Positions 25,947 to 34,181 of a stretch of 64,000 bases of DNA are shown here, in pieces. Position 1 is the first letter of the stretch. Every line of letters starts with the position of its first letter. The translations under genes and the position numbers were made by a program. The notes under the pieces are model-generated. The model saw only the letters and a list, made by a program, of their open reading frames with translations, searched no databases and had not been told where the DNA came from. The DNA comes from Thalassolituus sp. UBA1087 (GTDB lineage Bacteria > Pseudomonadota > Gammaproteobacteria > Pseudomonadales > Oceanobacteraceae): positions 62,001 through 126,000 of the forward strand of contig DCCG01000006.1 of assembly GCA_002314145.1 (NCBI GenBank), given 5' to 3'.

Positions 25947-27743
25947 ATGAGTAAGAAGATAGAAATTACCGATGTTATTCTGCGCGATGCCCATCAGTCT
26001 CTGATTGCTACCCGTATGCGCACAGAAGACATGCTGCCGATCTGCGATAAACTCGATCAGGTGGGTTACTGGTCACTGGAAGTATGGGGCGGCGCTACTT
26101 TTGATGCCTGTGTACGCTTTCTGAAAGAAGACCCGTGGGAGCGTCTGCGCCAGTTAAAAGCAGCTTTGCCGAACACCCGCCTGCAAATGTTGCTGCGTGG
26201 CCAGAATCTGCTGGGCTACCGTCATTATGCCGATGACGTGGTAGAAGCCTTTGTGCAGAAAGCCGCCGATAATGGCATTGATGTGTTCCGTGTATTCGAC
26301 GCGCTGAACGATGTACGCAACTTAGAAACCGCCATGAAAGCGGTGAAAAAAGCCGGTAAGCACGCGCAGGGCACTATCTGCTATACAACCAGCCCGGTGC
26401 ATACGCCAGAGCTGTTTGTGAAGCAGGCACATGCCATGGTGGATATGGGCGCCGACTCCATTGCCATTAAAGACATGGCAGGTTTGTTAACGCCTTACGC
26501 CACCTTTGATCTGGTAAAAGCGCTGAAAGCCGAAATTAATGTGCCTGTGGTCGTGCACAGCCACTCCACTGCGGGTCTGGCGCAGCTCTGTCAGATGAAG
26601 GCTGTCGAAGCGGGGGCTGACCGTATTGATACCGCCATCTCTTCCTTCGCCAGTGGCACCAGCCATCCGGCCACCGAAGCGCAGGTAGCGGCTTTCAAAG
26701 GCACAGAATACGACACCGGCCTGGATCTCGAGCTGCTGGCTGAGATCGCCGATTACTTCCGCGAAGTGCGCAAAAAATATCACCAGTTTGAAAGTGAATT
26801 TACCCGCGAAGATGTCTCGGTTCAGATTAATCAGGTACCGGGCGGCATGATGTCTAACCTGGCCAATCAGCTCAAAGAACAGAACGCGCTGGATAAAATC
26901 CGCGATGTATTCGCTGAAATTCCGCGGGTCCGTAAAGACCTTGGCTATCCGCCACTGGTTACGCCAACTTCGCAGATTGTGGGAACTCAGGCGGTGTACA
27001 ACGTACTCGCCGGCGAGCGTTATAAAACCATTACCAACGAAGTAAAACGTTATCTGCAGGGCGGTTATGGTGCGGCCCCGGCAGAGGTCGATGCCCAGTT
27101 GCAGAAAAAAGCCATCGGTAACGAAAGCGTGGATGTAGGCCGCCCCGCTGACCTGCTGAAACCTGAGCTGAACAGCCTGCGCAATGATATTGGTGAGCTG
27201 GCAGAATCCGAAGAAGATGTGCTGACCTACGCCATGTTCCCGGACCTGGGCCGTGAATTCCTGCAGCAGCGCAAAGACGGCACACTCAAACCAGAAGAGC
27301 TGTTACCACCGGAAGCCGCTGGTGGCGGCAAACTGGCCGCCTCGGCCTCCGAATTTAAAATTGATGTGCACGGTGAAACCTACGAGATCGCCGTCACCGG
27401 GGTGGGGGATTACGGTGCCGGTAAACGCAAACTTTATATCTCCATGGATGGTATTCCGGAAGAGGTTGTGTTTGAGCCGATGAACGAATTCGTCGCCGAA
27501 GGCGGTGCCGGACGAAAACGTGCCAGCGAACCGGGCCATGTGACCACCACCATGCCGGGTAACGTTGTCGATGTACTGGTCAAAGAAGGCGACACCGTCG
27601 AAGCCGGTCAGGCCGTACTGATTGCTGAGGCCATGAAAATGGAAACCGAAGTCCACGCCAATGTCGCTGGCACGGTTAAAGCAGTGTACGTGAGCAAAGG
27701 CGACCGTGTGACTCCGGGGGAAACCCTGGTGGAAATTGGCTGA
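25947..27743 (+). CDS. pycB: Pyruvate carboxylase subunit B (carboxyltransferase with biotin domain)
   Basis: A 598-residue protein that moves carboxyl from biotin to pyruvate, giving oxaloacetate. The start is the second ATG (MSKKIEITDV), because AAGGAG lies 8 bases before it; the first ATG is only 2 bases from the site. The barrel domain begins TDVILRDAHQSL, the metal site includes HSHSTAG, and the C-terminal biotinyl domain has EAMKM with biotin-accepting Lys564. Oxaloacetate decarboxylase alpha has the same layout, but no beta/gamma sodium-pump subunits are present, and pycA upstream supports carboxylase function. Confidence 0.92.
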   Translation: MSKKIEITDVILRDAHQSLIATRMRTEDMLPICDKLDQVGYWSLEVWGGATFDACVRFLKEDPWERLRQLKAALPNTRLQMLLRGQNLLGYRHYADDVVEAFVQKAADNGIDVFRVFDALNDVRNLETAMKAVKKAGKHAQGTICYTTSPVHTPELFVKQAHAMVDMGADSIAIKDMAGLLTPYATFDLVKALKAEINVPVVVHSHSTAGLAQLCQMKAVEAGADRIDTAISSFASGTSHPATEAQVAAFKGTEYDTGLDLELLAEIADYFREVRKKYHQFESEFTREDVSVQINQVPGGMMSNLANQLKEQNALDKIRDVFAEIPRVRKDLGYPPLVTPTSQIVGTQAVYNVLAGERYKTITNEVKRYLQGGYGAAPAEVDAQLQKKAIGNESVDVGRPADLLKPELNSLRNDIGELAESEEDVLTYAMFPDLGREFLQQRKDGTLKPEELLPPEAAGGGKLAASASEFKIDVHGETYEIAVTGVGDYGAGKRKLYISMDGIPEEVVFEPMNEFVAEGGAGRKRASEPGHVTTTMPGNVVDVLVKEGDTVEAGQAVLIAEAMKMETEVHANVAGTVKAVYVSKGDRVTPGETLVEIG

Positions 27744-27787
27744 CACTGTTTAACAAAGACTGACAGGTTAACTCTGTGTCTGCCCGC

Positions 27788-27824
27788 CCCGTACATTTGT
27801 GATCTTAAGACACAGGTGTACGGG
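27788..27824. repeat. Nested palindromic hairpin between pycB and the carbonic anhydrase gene
   Basis: CCCGTACA/TGTACGGG encloses TGTG/CACA, which in turn encloses TCTTAAGA, itself a palindrome. On the plus strand it is followed by TAAAAAA rather than T residues, so it is not a normal terminator of pycB. It could be an operator or an RNA-processing hairpin. Confidence 0.6.
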
Positions 27825-27891
27825 TAAAAAACCGGTACTTATCAGATCATCAATCCCGTATTCTTACGGCAACTAAAAGCGAGGCATTGTT

Positions 27892-28551
27892 TTGGATAAG
27901 ATCGTCAAAGGCGTTCTCAACTTCCGTAAGAACGTATACCCACAGAACAAAGACCTGTTCGGAACCCTGGCCACCGGCCAGAGCCCGGACGTATTGTTTG
28001 TCACCTGCTCTGACTCCCGTATCGACCCGAACCTGATGACAGGCTCCGCCCCCGGCGACCTGTTTATCTGCCGTAACGCGGGGAATATCGTTCCGCCACA
28101 CAGCAATGAAACCGGCGGCATGACAGCCTCCATCGAATACGCCGTAGCCGTGCTGGGCGTCCGGCACATAATCATCTGCGGCCATACCGACTGTGGTGCC
28201 GTCACCGGAGCGCTGGACGTGGATAACATAAAAGGCCTGCCGCACGTGAAAGAATGGCTTGGCCACTGCCGTTCCGCCATTGAAATTGTGCGCGAGCGCA
28301 ATGGCATACCTTCAGACCAGTGTGTTGGCCATGAGCATCTGAATGAAGCCATTGAAGAAAACGTACTGCAGCAGGTGCAGCACATCCGCACCCACCCCGC
28401 AGTGGCAGCCCGCCTGGCCACCGGTAAAGTGCACTTGCACGGCTGGATTTATAACATTGAGAGCGGCGACATCCGCTGTTGTGACCACAACGAACGCACC
28501 TTCAATGATTTTGATGTACAGTACGAAGATGTGATTAAAGGGCTCGAATGA
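27892..28551 (+). CDS. can: Beta-class carbonic anhydrase
   Basis: A 219-residue zinc enzyme interconverting CO2 and bicarbonate. Zinc ligands are Cys39 (CSDSR with the Asp41-Arg43 dyad), His98 and Cys101 (HTDCGA). The start is TTG, with GAGG 7 bases upstream; this gives the standard N-terminus for short bacterial beta enzymes. It lies 148 bases after pycB. Bicarbonate is the substrate of the biotin carboxylase, so a metabolic link is likely, though transcriptional linkage is not shown. Confidence 0.94.
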   Translation: MDKIVKGVLNFRKNVYPQNKDLFGTLATGQSPDVLFVTCSDSRIDPNLMTGSAPGDLFICRNAGNIVPPHSNETGGMTASIEYAVAVLGVRHIIICGHTDCGAVTGALDVDNIKGLPHVKEWLGHCRSAIEIVRERNGIPSDQCVGHEHLNEAIEENVLQQVQHIRTHPAVAARLATGKVHLHGWIYNIESGDIRCCDHNERTFNDFDVQYEDVIKGLE

Positions 28552-28562
28552 GCCCTTTTTTA
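28538..28562 (+). terminator. Terminator overlapping the carbonic anhydrase stop codon
   Basis: GGGCTC-gaat-GAGCCC followed by TTTTTT. The stop codon TGA is part of the loop and stem, leaving almost no 3-prime untranslated sequence. Confidence 0.9.
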
Positions 28563-28845
28563 TGCCTGACCTGACCTGAAATGCCTCTTTCCTCGCAGTA
28601 CTCCGACCTGGGGTATCCTGTCGTTATCATCCCGCAGACCGAACAGCCGATATTTCTTCCCGCTTAATCGACAGCCCGAGGAAATCAAGACGTTGAGGTT
28701 TGGACTGGTTTACTTTTTGAACCAACCAGATCCTGCAGGATTTACTCTGAATATGAAGATATTGATATCACCTAATACTCAGGGCTGTTTCTTCTTTCCT
28801 TTGGAAGGGGTTGGAATGGTATGTAGTGGTTCAATAACCCTGGAT
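28563..28845. other. AT-rich intergenic stretch with no supported gene
   Basis: Base composition falls from here towards the two FG-GAP-like genes. A 93-codon open frame crosses it, but it starts without a ribosome site, has no recognisable protein character and runs through the repeated element, so it is not called. Confidence 0.5.
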
Positions 28846-28925
28846 ACCCATCTTAGTGCTTTCTACTGCGATAATTCTAAGTTATTGATTTTTATTTATT
28901 TTTTAAGTGGGTGTCAATGTAGCTC
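28846..28925. repeat. Short repeated element, copy 1
   Basis: This copy shares a 30-base exact run (28846-28875, acccatcttag...gataat), a loosely conserved middle and the end aagtgggtgtca-x-tagctc with the copy at 30142-30218. The ends are roughly inverse to each other (acccatctt against aagtgggtgt), so it can fold back. It sits upstream of a coding fragment and the first FG-GAP-like gene. Confidence 0.8.
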
Positions 28926-29173
28926 CTCATGTAGCTCCTTACAGACAATACATTTGGCAGGTTGGGACGTATGATACGGACTTAACTGATGCAGATGGTA
29001 GTCCTGATTCAAGGGCGGGACAGTCTTGGTGTTTTGGGTATTGGGAGAGTGAGTGGATTAACCCTGAATTTCAGGTTGAAGATGATGAAGTAAACCTTAC
29101 TGATGCTAAGTTTGGTGATTATAAAAATAGAGTAACAAAAGATATTAATTTGAGGATTAGTTGCAATGAATAA
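28907..29173 (+). CDS. Short AT-rich reading frame, possible gene remnant
   Basis: An 88-codon frame beginning with GTG inside the repeated element and ending over the first bases of the next gene (gcaATGAATAA). The peptide is acidic and Trp/Tyr-rich (SWCFGYWESEWINPE) and has no signal peptide. It may be the C-terminal remnant of a larger secreted protein cut by the element, or a small coupled gene. No function can be assigned. Confidence 0.35.
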   Translation: MGVNVAPHVAPYRQYIWQVGTYDTDLTDADGSPDSRAGQSWCFGYWESEWINPEFQVEDDEVNLTDAKFGDYKNRVTKDINLRISCNE

Positions 29174-30125
29174 AGATATTTTAATTGCATTTACTATGAT
29201 GTTTTTAATAGTAAGTAGTGCTCATGCATCACTACAAGACTTAACGTCAGGAATGACAAAATCTAGTGATGATTGGATGAATGCAGTAGGGTTCTTGTAC
29301 CAGAAAAACTATTACCCATATGCTGTGGTAAAGGATTTAGTGAAAGGAAAGATGTATACATATAGGACTGGTATCTCTATATATGATTTAGAAACAAAGA
29401 AGAAAAAATATGGAAGAAATCTCACTTTCTGGACCGATCATCCTATAGAGCCAGAGGTCCTGAAACGTTACGAACAAGTCCGGCAGGCTTTTTCAACATT
29501 GCGCCCTGGCCCAAGTCACCCTTTGGGATGTCTGAAAAATACACCCTTACGTTACGGTGATATAGAAGACGACGGCACGAATGAGCTGGTCATTTTTGTC
29601 GGAAATGAATTGCTGGTATTTTCTCCGGATGCAAAAAAAGTCATTTTTTCTTTGAATGTTCGAGTTGATGACTGGATGACCGAAGAAGAAACCAAAGCGC
29701 ATTTTGAATACTATCCCCCGGGTCTTGATAATGCTTATATTCCACATTATCAGAGTGCTGCTAACATGGATTTCTCCAGTGAACTACCGGGCTATCGTGG
29801 ATACGGAAAACTTTATGTCGGAGATTATGATAAAAACGGGAATGCCGATATTATTGTCTGGCGTAAACTTTATATATCCAGAATGCGTACAGAAGAAAAA
29901 GGATTTAAAAAAGTTCGCGACAGCCTTTACCATTTTGAAAAGACCTCAACAGGAGAGTGCAAGCAACAAATCACGACTGATGTTGTTATCGAGAACTGGC
30001 TCAGAGACAACGAATTAACCTGGCAAAAAGGCTTCCCGTCTTTTTCTGAATGCGAAGGTGAAGAGGGCCAGCTGATCCCGGAAATGCACGATCCACTGCT
30101 CAACGATCCGGATGTCTTGAAGTAA
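29166..30125 (+). CDS. Secreted FG-GAP/VCBS-like protein, first tandem copy
   Basis: A 319-residue predicted exported protein with a signal peptide (IAFTMMFLIVSSAHA). Two calcium-loop-like motifs, RYGDIEDDGTNELVIF near residue 128 and YVGDYDKNGNADIIVW near residue 217, resemble FG-GAP/VCBS repeat loops and imply a beta-propeller-like or calcium-binding fold. The C-terminal 38 residues, from ELTWQKGFPS on, are almost identical to those of the next gene. The 5-prime part is AT-rich while the last 100 bases match the host composition. Function unknown; likely periplasmic or surface-exposed. Confidence 0.8.
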   Translation: MNKDILIAFTMMFLIVSSAHASLQDLTSGMTKSSDDWMNAVGFLYQKNYYPYAVVKDLVKGKMYTYRTGISIYDLETKKKKYGRNLTFWTDHPIEPEVLKRYEQVRQAFSTLRPGPSHPLGCLKNTPLRYGDIEDDGTNELVIFVGNELLVFSPDAKKVIFSLNVRVDDWMTEEETKAHFEYYPPGLDNAYIPHYQSAANMDFSSELPGYRGYGKLYVGDYDKNGNADIIVWRKLYISRMRTEEKGFKKVRDSLYHFEKTSTGECKQQITTDVVIENWLRDNELTWQKGFPSFSECEGEEGQLIPEMHDPLLNDPDVLK

Positions 30126-30141
30126 GCGGCACTAGACAGGC

Positions 30142-30218
30142 ACCCATCTTAGTGCTTTCTACTGCGATAATGGTAGTTGTTGATTTTAAAGCGTCTTCAA
30201 GTGGGTGTCATATAGCTC
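30142..30218. repeat. Short repeated element, copy 2
   Basis: The second copy of the element at 28846-28925, lying between the two FG-GAP-like genes, 16 bases after the stop of the first. It again ends with aagtgggtgtca and a tagctc tail shortly before a signal-peptide gene. Confidence 0.8.
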
Positions 30219-30243
30219 ATTGTATGACAGGAGCAGAATTATT

Positions 30244-31314
30244 ATGAAATTAATGATATTTTTAATTATTTTAAATTCTTTAGTACTTCCTGATGCTTGG
30301 GGTATTAATTTAATGTCAGCTGCTTTGTGTGATGACAATTTTAATAATAAGAGCATTGAAGAGCTGAAAGCCGGTAGAATTATAGCTCAATCTTATAAGA
30401 AAGCTGGTATAGAAATGTATAGTTGTTTTGGGTGGACAAACTTAGGCGAGGGAAGTATTTGGTATAACGTTACGGATAATTTAGATATCAATTCTATCGA
30501 CATAGTTCAGTCCAAAGTTTTAAACCAGTGGGAGTTGTCATCTTTAACGGATTGTTCTATAACAGGAAATAATGATAGCTGTAACGATGGGTGGTGGTCT
30601 GGTCGTTGGTCAAAAGATGAAATTATTGAGCCTGAAATAATCGGAAGGTACCCTAGTACCCTTAGCTGGAGAAGATTGCGTGCGGAGATTTATGGTGTTG
30701 ATTTTATGGGATGTATGCAACATACACCACTGAGATATGGCGATGTTGATAATAATGGCGATCCTGAGCTTATTGTATTTTTACCTAATTTATATTCTGT
30801 TGATATGGCTATTTTTTCTCCTTCAAAAAAGAAAACAATTTTTGCATCTAAATTAGATTTTAATGATGTTATTAGCTTCTCCGATATTAAAGGCACCGAC
30901 CGTGATTATTTTGAGCCGACTTATCAATATTATTCAAGGTATGTATATGATCGTAATGAGCTTTCGCCAGGTGAAAAGGGATACCGTTCTTTTGCAAAAA
31001 TTTATACAGGTGACTTTGATGAAAATGGCACACCGGATATTTTAGTCTGGCGCAAACTTTATGTATCCCGATTGATTACGGATCCTGTAAAAGGATTTGA
31101 ATTAAAAGGCCAGATGTATGGACATTATTCACTGATTGATAGTGAGTATAAATTGCAGGATACCTCAGCAGAAACAGTCCAGAACTGGCTCTCTACCAAA
31201 AATTTAACATGGCAAAAAGGCTTTCCTTCCCTTTCTGAGTGCGAGGGTGAAGAGGGCCAGCTGATCCCGGAAATGCACGATCCACTGCTCAACGATCCCG
31301 ATGTGCTTAAGTAA
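30244..31314 (+). CDS. Secreted FG-GAP/VCBS-like protein, second tandem copy
   Basis: A 356-residue paralog of the preceding protein. The start is the ATG giving MKLMIFLIILNSLVLPDAWG, a signal peptide, with AGGAG 10 bases upstream; a GTG further up lies in the repeated element. Two Asp-rich loops, RYGDVDNNGDPELIVF and YTGDFDENGTPDILVW, correspond to those of the first copy. N-terminal halves differ strongly, and this copy has extra Cys residues, whereas the last 53 bases before DPDVLK are identical in DNA. Very AT-rich start. Function unknown. Confidence 0.8.
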   Translation: MKLMIFLIILNSLVLPDAWGINLMSAALCDDNFNNKSIEELKAGRIIAQSYKKAGIEMYSCFGWTNLGEGSIWYNVTDNLDINSIDIVQSKVLNQWELSSLTDCSITGNNDSCNDGWWSGRWSKDEIIEPEIIGRYPSTLSWRRLRAEIYGVDFMGCMQHTPLRYGDVDNNGDPELIVFLPNLYSVDMAIFSPSKKKTIFASKLDFNDVISFSDIKGTDRDYFEPTYQYYSRYVYDRNELSPGEKGYRSFAKIYTGDFDENGTPDILVWRKLYVSRLITDPVKGFELKGQMYGHYSLIDSEYKLQDTSAETVQNWLSTKNLTWQKGFPSLSECEGEEGQLIPEMHDPLLNDPDVLK

Positions 31315-31358
31315 TCAGTATAAAATCAGTCAGACTCATTGCTTGCGTCCTTGAAGGT

Positions 31359-31866
31359 ACCTTCGGAGGGCCAAATCGTTCCAACGATTTGTACTGGTGG
31401 CCTTTGGCCCTTCGGGCGCCTGCGGCCGACCAGATTGCTCCCCGCAATTTGTCGAACCTGGAAGAGGTTGTTCGTATCGTCCTGAGATCACCCTTCGGGC
31501 TGCGCGCAAATCTGTTCCAGACAGATTTGTCTCGTCCTCATAGGGCGGTTCGGAGTGCTTCGGAGAAATTTTCATGAAAATCAGATTTGGAGTATTCAGA
31601 GATGCTCGTGAAGATGGCCCGCCCTAGAGGATGGCCTGTCGGACGTCCTGTCCTCCACCCTGCGGGCACCTTCGGTGGGCCAAATCGTTCCTTCGATTTG
31701 TACTGGCGGCCTTCGGCCCATCGTCGCAGGCTCCGATGTTCTCTTCGTTCGCGGGCTCACTACGAGTCGAACCTGTCAGAGGTTCTCGTCCTCATAGGTC
31801 GGAACGGAGATTTTTGGGATAGCGGGTGTTGAATTTGAACCGAGGTTTCGGGAGACAGTTTCTTTG
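31359..31866. repeat. Repeat-rich region downstream of tRNA-Arg
   Basis: No gene is supported. A 52-base motif occurs twice (31359-31410 and 31668-31719) and folds as CAAATCG...CGATTTG and GGCC-tt-GGCC hairpins. The sequence ctcgtcctcatagg recurs at 31531 and 31785. A 20-base copy of the tRNA-Arg 3-prime end lies at 31613-31632, 253 bases from the original. Hairpins of the GAACCT...AGGTT type recall T-arms. The layout suggests duplication of tRNA tail plus flank. Confidence 0.75.
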
Positions 31867-31867
31867 A

Positions 31868-31944
31868 TGGCCCGCCCTAGAGGATTCGAACCTCTGACCT
31901 TCGCCTCCGGAGGGCGACGCTCTATCCAGCTGAGCTAAGGGCGG
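31868..31944 (-). tRNA. tRNA-Arg (anticodon CCG)
   Basis: A complete 77-base cloverleaf on the minus strand. The acceptor CCGCCCT pairs with AGGGCGG, the D arm is TAGCTCAGCTGGATAGAGC, the anticodon loop CTCCGGA gives CCG, the T arm is AGAGGTTCGAATCCTCT, and the 3-prime CCA is encoded. It reads CGG arginine codons. Confidence 0.97.
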
Positions 31945-32066
31945 AATGGTCGTCCACCGTGCTGTGGATGACGTAAGTGCGCGCATTGTATATGTTTTTT
32001 CAGCCGGGCTCCACTCCCTCAGGCTGCTGACAGGAGCGGCGAGATTGCCGCTCCTCAGGTGCCGGG

Positions 32067-33020
32067 TCAGACATTGAGCCCGGTGTGCTGGTGCAGGCTG
32101 TCGAGTATGTCGCGCAGGGTGCTGGCGATGTCCTGCAGCTGCTGGTTTTCTTCGTCGGTGAAGGGGTGAATGAGGATTTTAGCCACCCCTTGACGGTTGA
32201 TGACCGCAGGCAGGCTGAGCACAAGGTCATTCAGGCCGTATTCGCCCTGGGGCATAACGCCAACCGGCAGGACGGAGTTTTCATTGATTTCGATGGCCTG
32301 AATAATGCGGAAGACGCTGGCGGCAATGCCGTGGCTGGTGTTCTGTTTAAGGTGGAAGATTTCCAGTCCGGCCTGGCGTACGTCGTCCAGCAGTGCCTGT
32401 GGGGATATCCGTTCCAGACCGTTATGGGCGCAGTAGTGGTCGATGGGCTGGCCGGCAACGCTGACCAGGCTCCAGGGCATAAAGTTGTGCATGCCGTGTT
32501 CGCCCAGCACGTAGCCAAAGGTGTTTTTGGGGTCGATGTCGAGGCGCTCGCCGACAATTTTCATCAGCCGGGCGGTATCAATCACGCAACCGCTGCTGAT
32601 GACCTGGCGCGGCAGATAACCGGTGTTGGCTATCACCGCGTAGGCAGCGATATCGCAGGGGTTACTGACCACAATCAGAATGGCATCCGGTGCGTGGGGT
32701 TCGATCTGACGGGCAATATCCACGCAGATGCGGCTGTTGATGTCGGCCAGGTCGAGCCGTGTCTGGCCTTCTTTGATCTGGGCGCCGGCGGTTATCACCA
32801 CGACGTCGGCATCCGTCAGGTGGCTGTAGTCATCGCTGCCGTAAAGGCGGGTGTTTTTGCTGAACGTCAGTGCGTTGGTGTGGCCAAAGTCGAGCATTTC
32901 GCCACGCGCTTTGTCGGCGTTACGGTCAATAAGTACTAACTCACTGACGCTGCCAAGGGTCATCAGATAGTTGCAGATGCTGACGCCGACCATGCCGGCG
33001 CCGATGATTCCGATCTTCAT
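32067..33020 (-). CDS. L-lactate dehydrogenase-family NAD-dependent 2-hydroxyacid dehydrogenase
   Basis: A 317-residue member of the lactate/malate dehydrogenase family. The start ATG follows GGAGGTGACT; the frame extends further upstream without reason. The Rossmann motif is GAGMVG (residues 7-12), and active-site elements are NPCD, SGCVIDTARL and the catalytic His in GEHG. In the specificity loop, AGAQIKEGQTRLDL has Gln where malate dehydrogenases have Arg, which favours lactate or a bulkier 2-oxo acid. It is divergent from the carboxymuconolactone decarboxylase-like gene. Physiological substrate uncertain. Confidence 0.88.
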   Translation of the reverse strand: MKIGIIGAGMVGVSICNYLMTLGSVSELVLIDRNADKARGEMLDFGHTNALTFSKNTRLYGSDDYSHLTDADVVVITAGAQIKEGQTRLDLADINSRICVDIARQIEPHAPDAILIVVSNPCDIAAYAVIANTGYLPRQVISSGCVIDTARLMKIVGERLDIDPKNTFGYVLGEHGMHNFMPWSLVSVAGQPIDHYCAHNGLERISPQALLDDVRQAGLEIFHLKQNTSHGIAASVFRIIQAIEINENSVLPVGVMPQGEYGLNDLVLSLPAVINRQGVAKILIHPFTDEENQQLQDIASTLRDILDSLHQHTGLNV

Positions 33021-33232
33021 AGTCACCTCCGTACTCCTCTGCTGTGCATTCATGTCAGAGGAGAAAACCCTGCTTAAGTTTACGCCCGCGCCGGTCAGTG
33101 GTGACAAACACGGAGCGGATTTCTCTGTTGCTGTGGCCAGGCCCCGGTTGGTTGTTGAGCTGGTTGTTGAATGAATGGCGGCGTTTTAAAGTGCTGCTGG
33201 TTATTGATTGGTTGTTTTATAAGAGGTTGTTT

Positions 33233-33631
33233 ATGTCTGATGCCTATGAGAAAGGCCTGAAAATCCGCCGTGAAGTCATGACGGATGAATTCGTGGATAA
33301 AGCATTGAATAACGCTACCGCTTTTACCATGCCACTGCAGAAGCTGGTCACGGAGAATTGCTGGGGTGATATCTGGGGGCGCGAAGGCCTGTCGAAGCGT
33401 GACCGCAGTCTGATTAACCTGGGCATGATTTCTGTTCTCAATCGCCAGCAGGAGCTGGCAGGGCACGTACGGGGTGCCATTAATAACGGCGTGACGGTGG
33501 AAGAAATCCGCGAAGTGTTGCTGCAGGTGATGGCTTATGCCGGAGCACCGGCCGCCATTGATTCATTCCGCACGGCCTCGGCGATGCTGAAAGAGATGGG
33601 CATTGATCTTGACGCAGTGTCTGCCGAATAA
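33233..33631 (+). CDS. Carboxymuconolactone decarboxylase-family protein
   Basis: A 132-residue protein with the single-domain fold of PcaC/AhpD relatives. The start follows AAGAGG at 7-base spacing; the upstream extension is not coding. Family features are WGDIWGREGLSKRDRSLINLGM, the conserved His in LAGHVRGAINNGVT and EVLLQVMAYAGAPAAID. No CxxC peroxidase motif is seen, so a decarboxylase-like role is likelier than AhpD-type peroxide reduction. No protocatechuate genes are near, so the substrate is open. Confidence 0.88.
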   Translation: MSDAYEKGLKIRREVMTDEFVDKALNNATAFTMPLQKLVTENCWGDIWGREGLSKRDRSLINLGMISVLNRQQELAGHVRGAINNGVTVEEIREVLLQVMAYAGAPAAIDSFRTASAMLKEMGIDLDAVSAE

Positions 33632-33715
33632 GGTTGTTGTTCCATCGGCATAGCGCCGGACAGGGCACTAACCTGATCCGGCGTTAACTTTCCCCATTGG
33701 GATTGTGGCCTGTGG

Positions 33716-33948
33716 TTATCCTCAGTTTCTGTGGATAACTTTTTGGATAAGATCGGGACAAAGGCTTCCGGTCCCCGTCTTCAGGGCTTCTGTGACAGAT
33801 CGGTGAAATTTTATACGTTCATCCGGATCGCTCCGGAACCCACATCCTGCCTCAGTGTTCAAGTAAATTTTTAAATTTAAAACAGTAGGATAGCGATTGT
33901 TTTTGTGGTACCGCCTGACTTGCTGTGTATTATTGATTCTGTGGATAA
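33716..33948. promoter_or_regulatory. DnaA-box cluster in a long intergenic region
   Basis: Perfect DnaA boxes (TGTGGATAA) occur at 33730-33738 and 33940-33948. One-mismatch copies are at 33716-33724 (TTATCCTCA) and 33742-33750 (TTTGGATAA), and TGTGTATTA lies just before the last box. An AT-rich segment (33858-33880) lies between the clusters, and several GATC sites are present. The 550 bases between the decarboxylase-like gene and argS carry no supported gene. Confidence 0.55.
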
Positions 33949-34181
33949 CTTTGTGAGTATCCTTGGGGTCTTCTGGGGAAATCCTGATCTTATGCGTGCT
34001 GCAGGGCGGTATCACTCAGCCGTGAATAAGGCCGGCAGACGTGCGGATATCCGCCAGGCCGCGCGGGTTTCGGCAAAAAGCCGGTGCCGCGTCCGGTGCT
34101 GCTTCAACTGACGGGGCATTTTTGCGATAATCGCCGCCTTTTCTAACCTTATCCCGAACCCACCGAATACGAATCGTATCT

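Noticed and set aside
27798..27814. CRP-binding site in the hairpin between pycB and the carbonic anhydrase gene
   Set aside because: TGTGA is present, but the second half is GACAC at the consensus spacing instead of TCACA.
28693..28974. 93-codon open frame
   Set aside because: It has no ribosome site, no protein-like composition, and crosses the repeated element.
28846..30218. Possible integron attC sites around the FG-GAP-like genes
   Set aside because: The repeats lack the GTTRRRY and RYYYAAC core sites and no integrase gene is present.
31336..31866. Additional tRNA genes in the repeat region
   Set aside because: Only tail fragments and T-arm-like hairpins are seen; no complete acceptor, D and anticodon arms can be formed.
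33905..34111. 68-codon open frame in the DnaA-box region
   Set aside because: It starts within regulatory sequence, has no ribosome site and has poor codon use.
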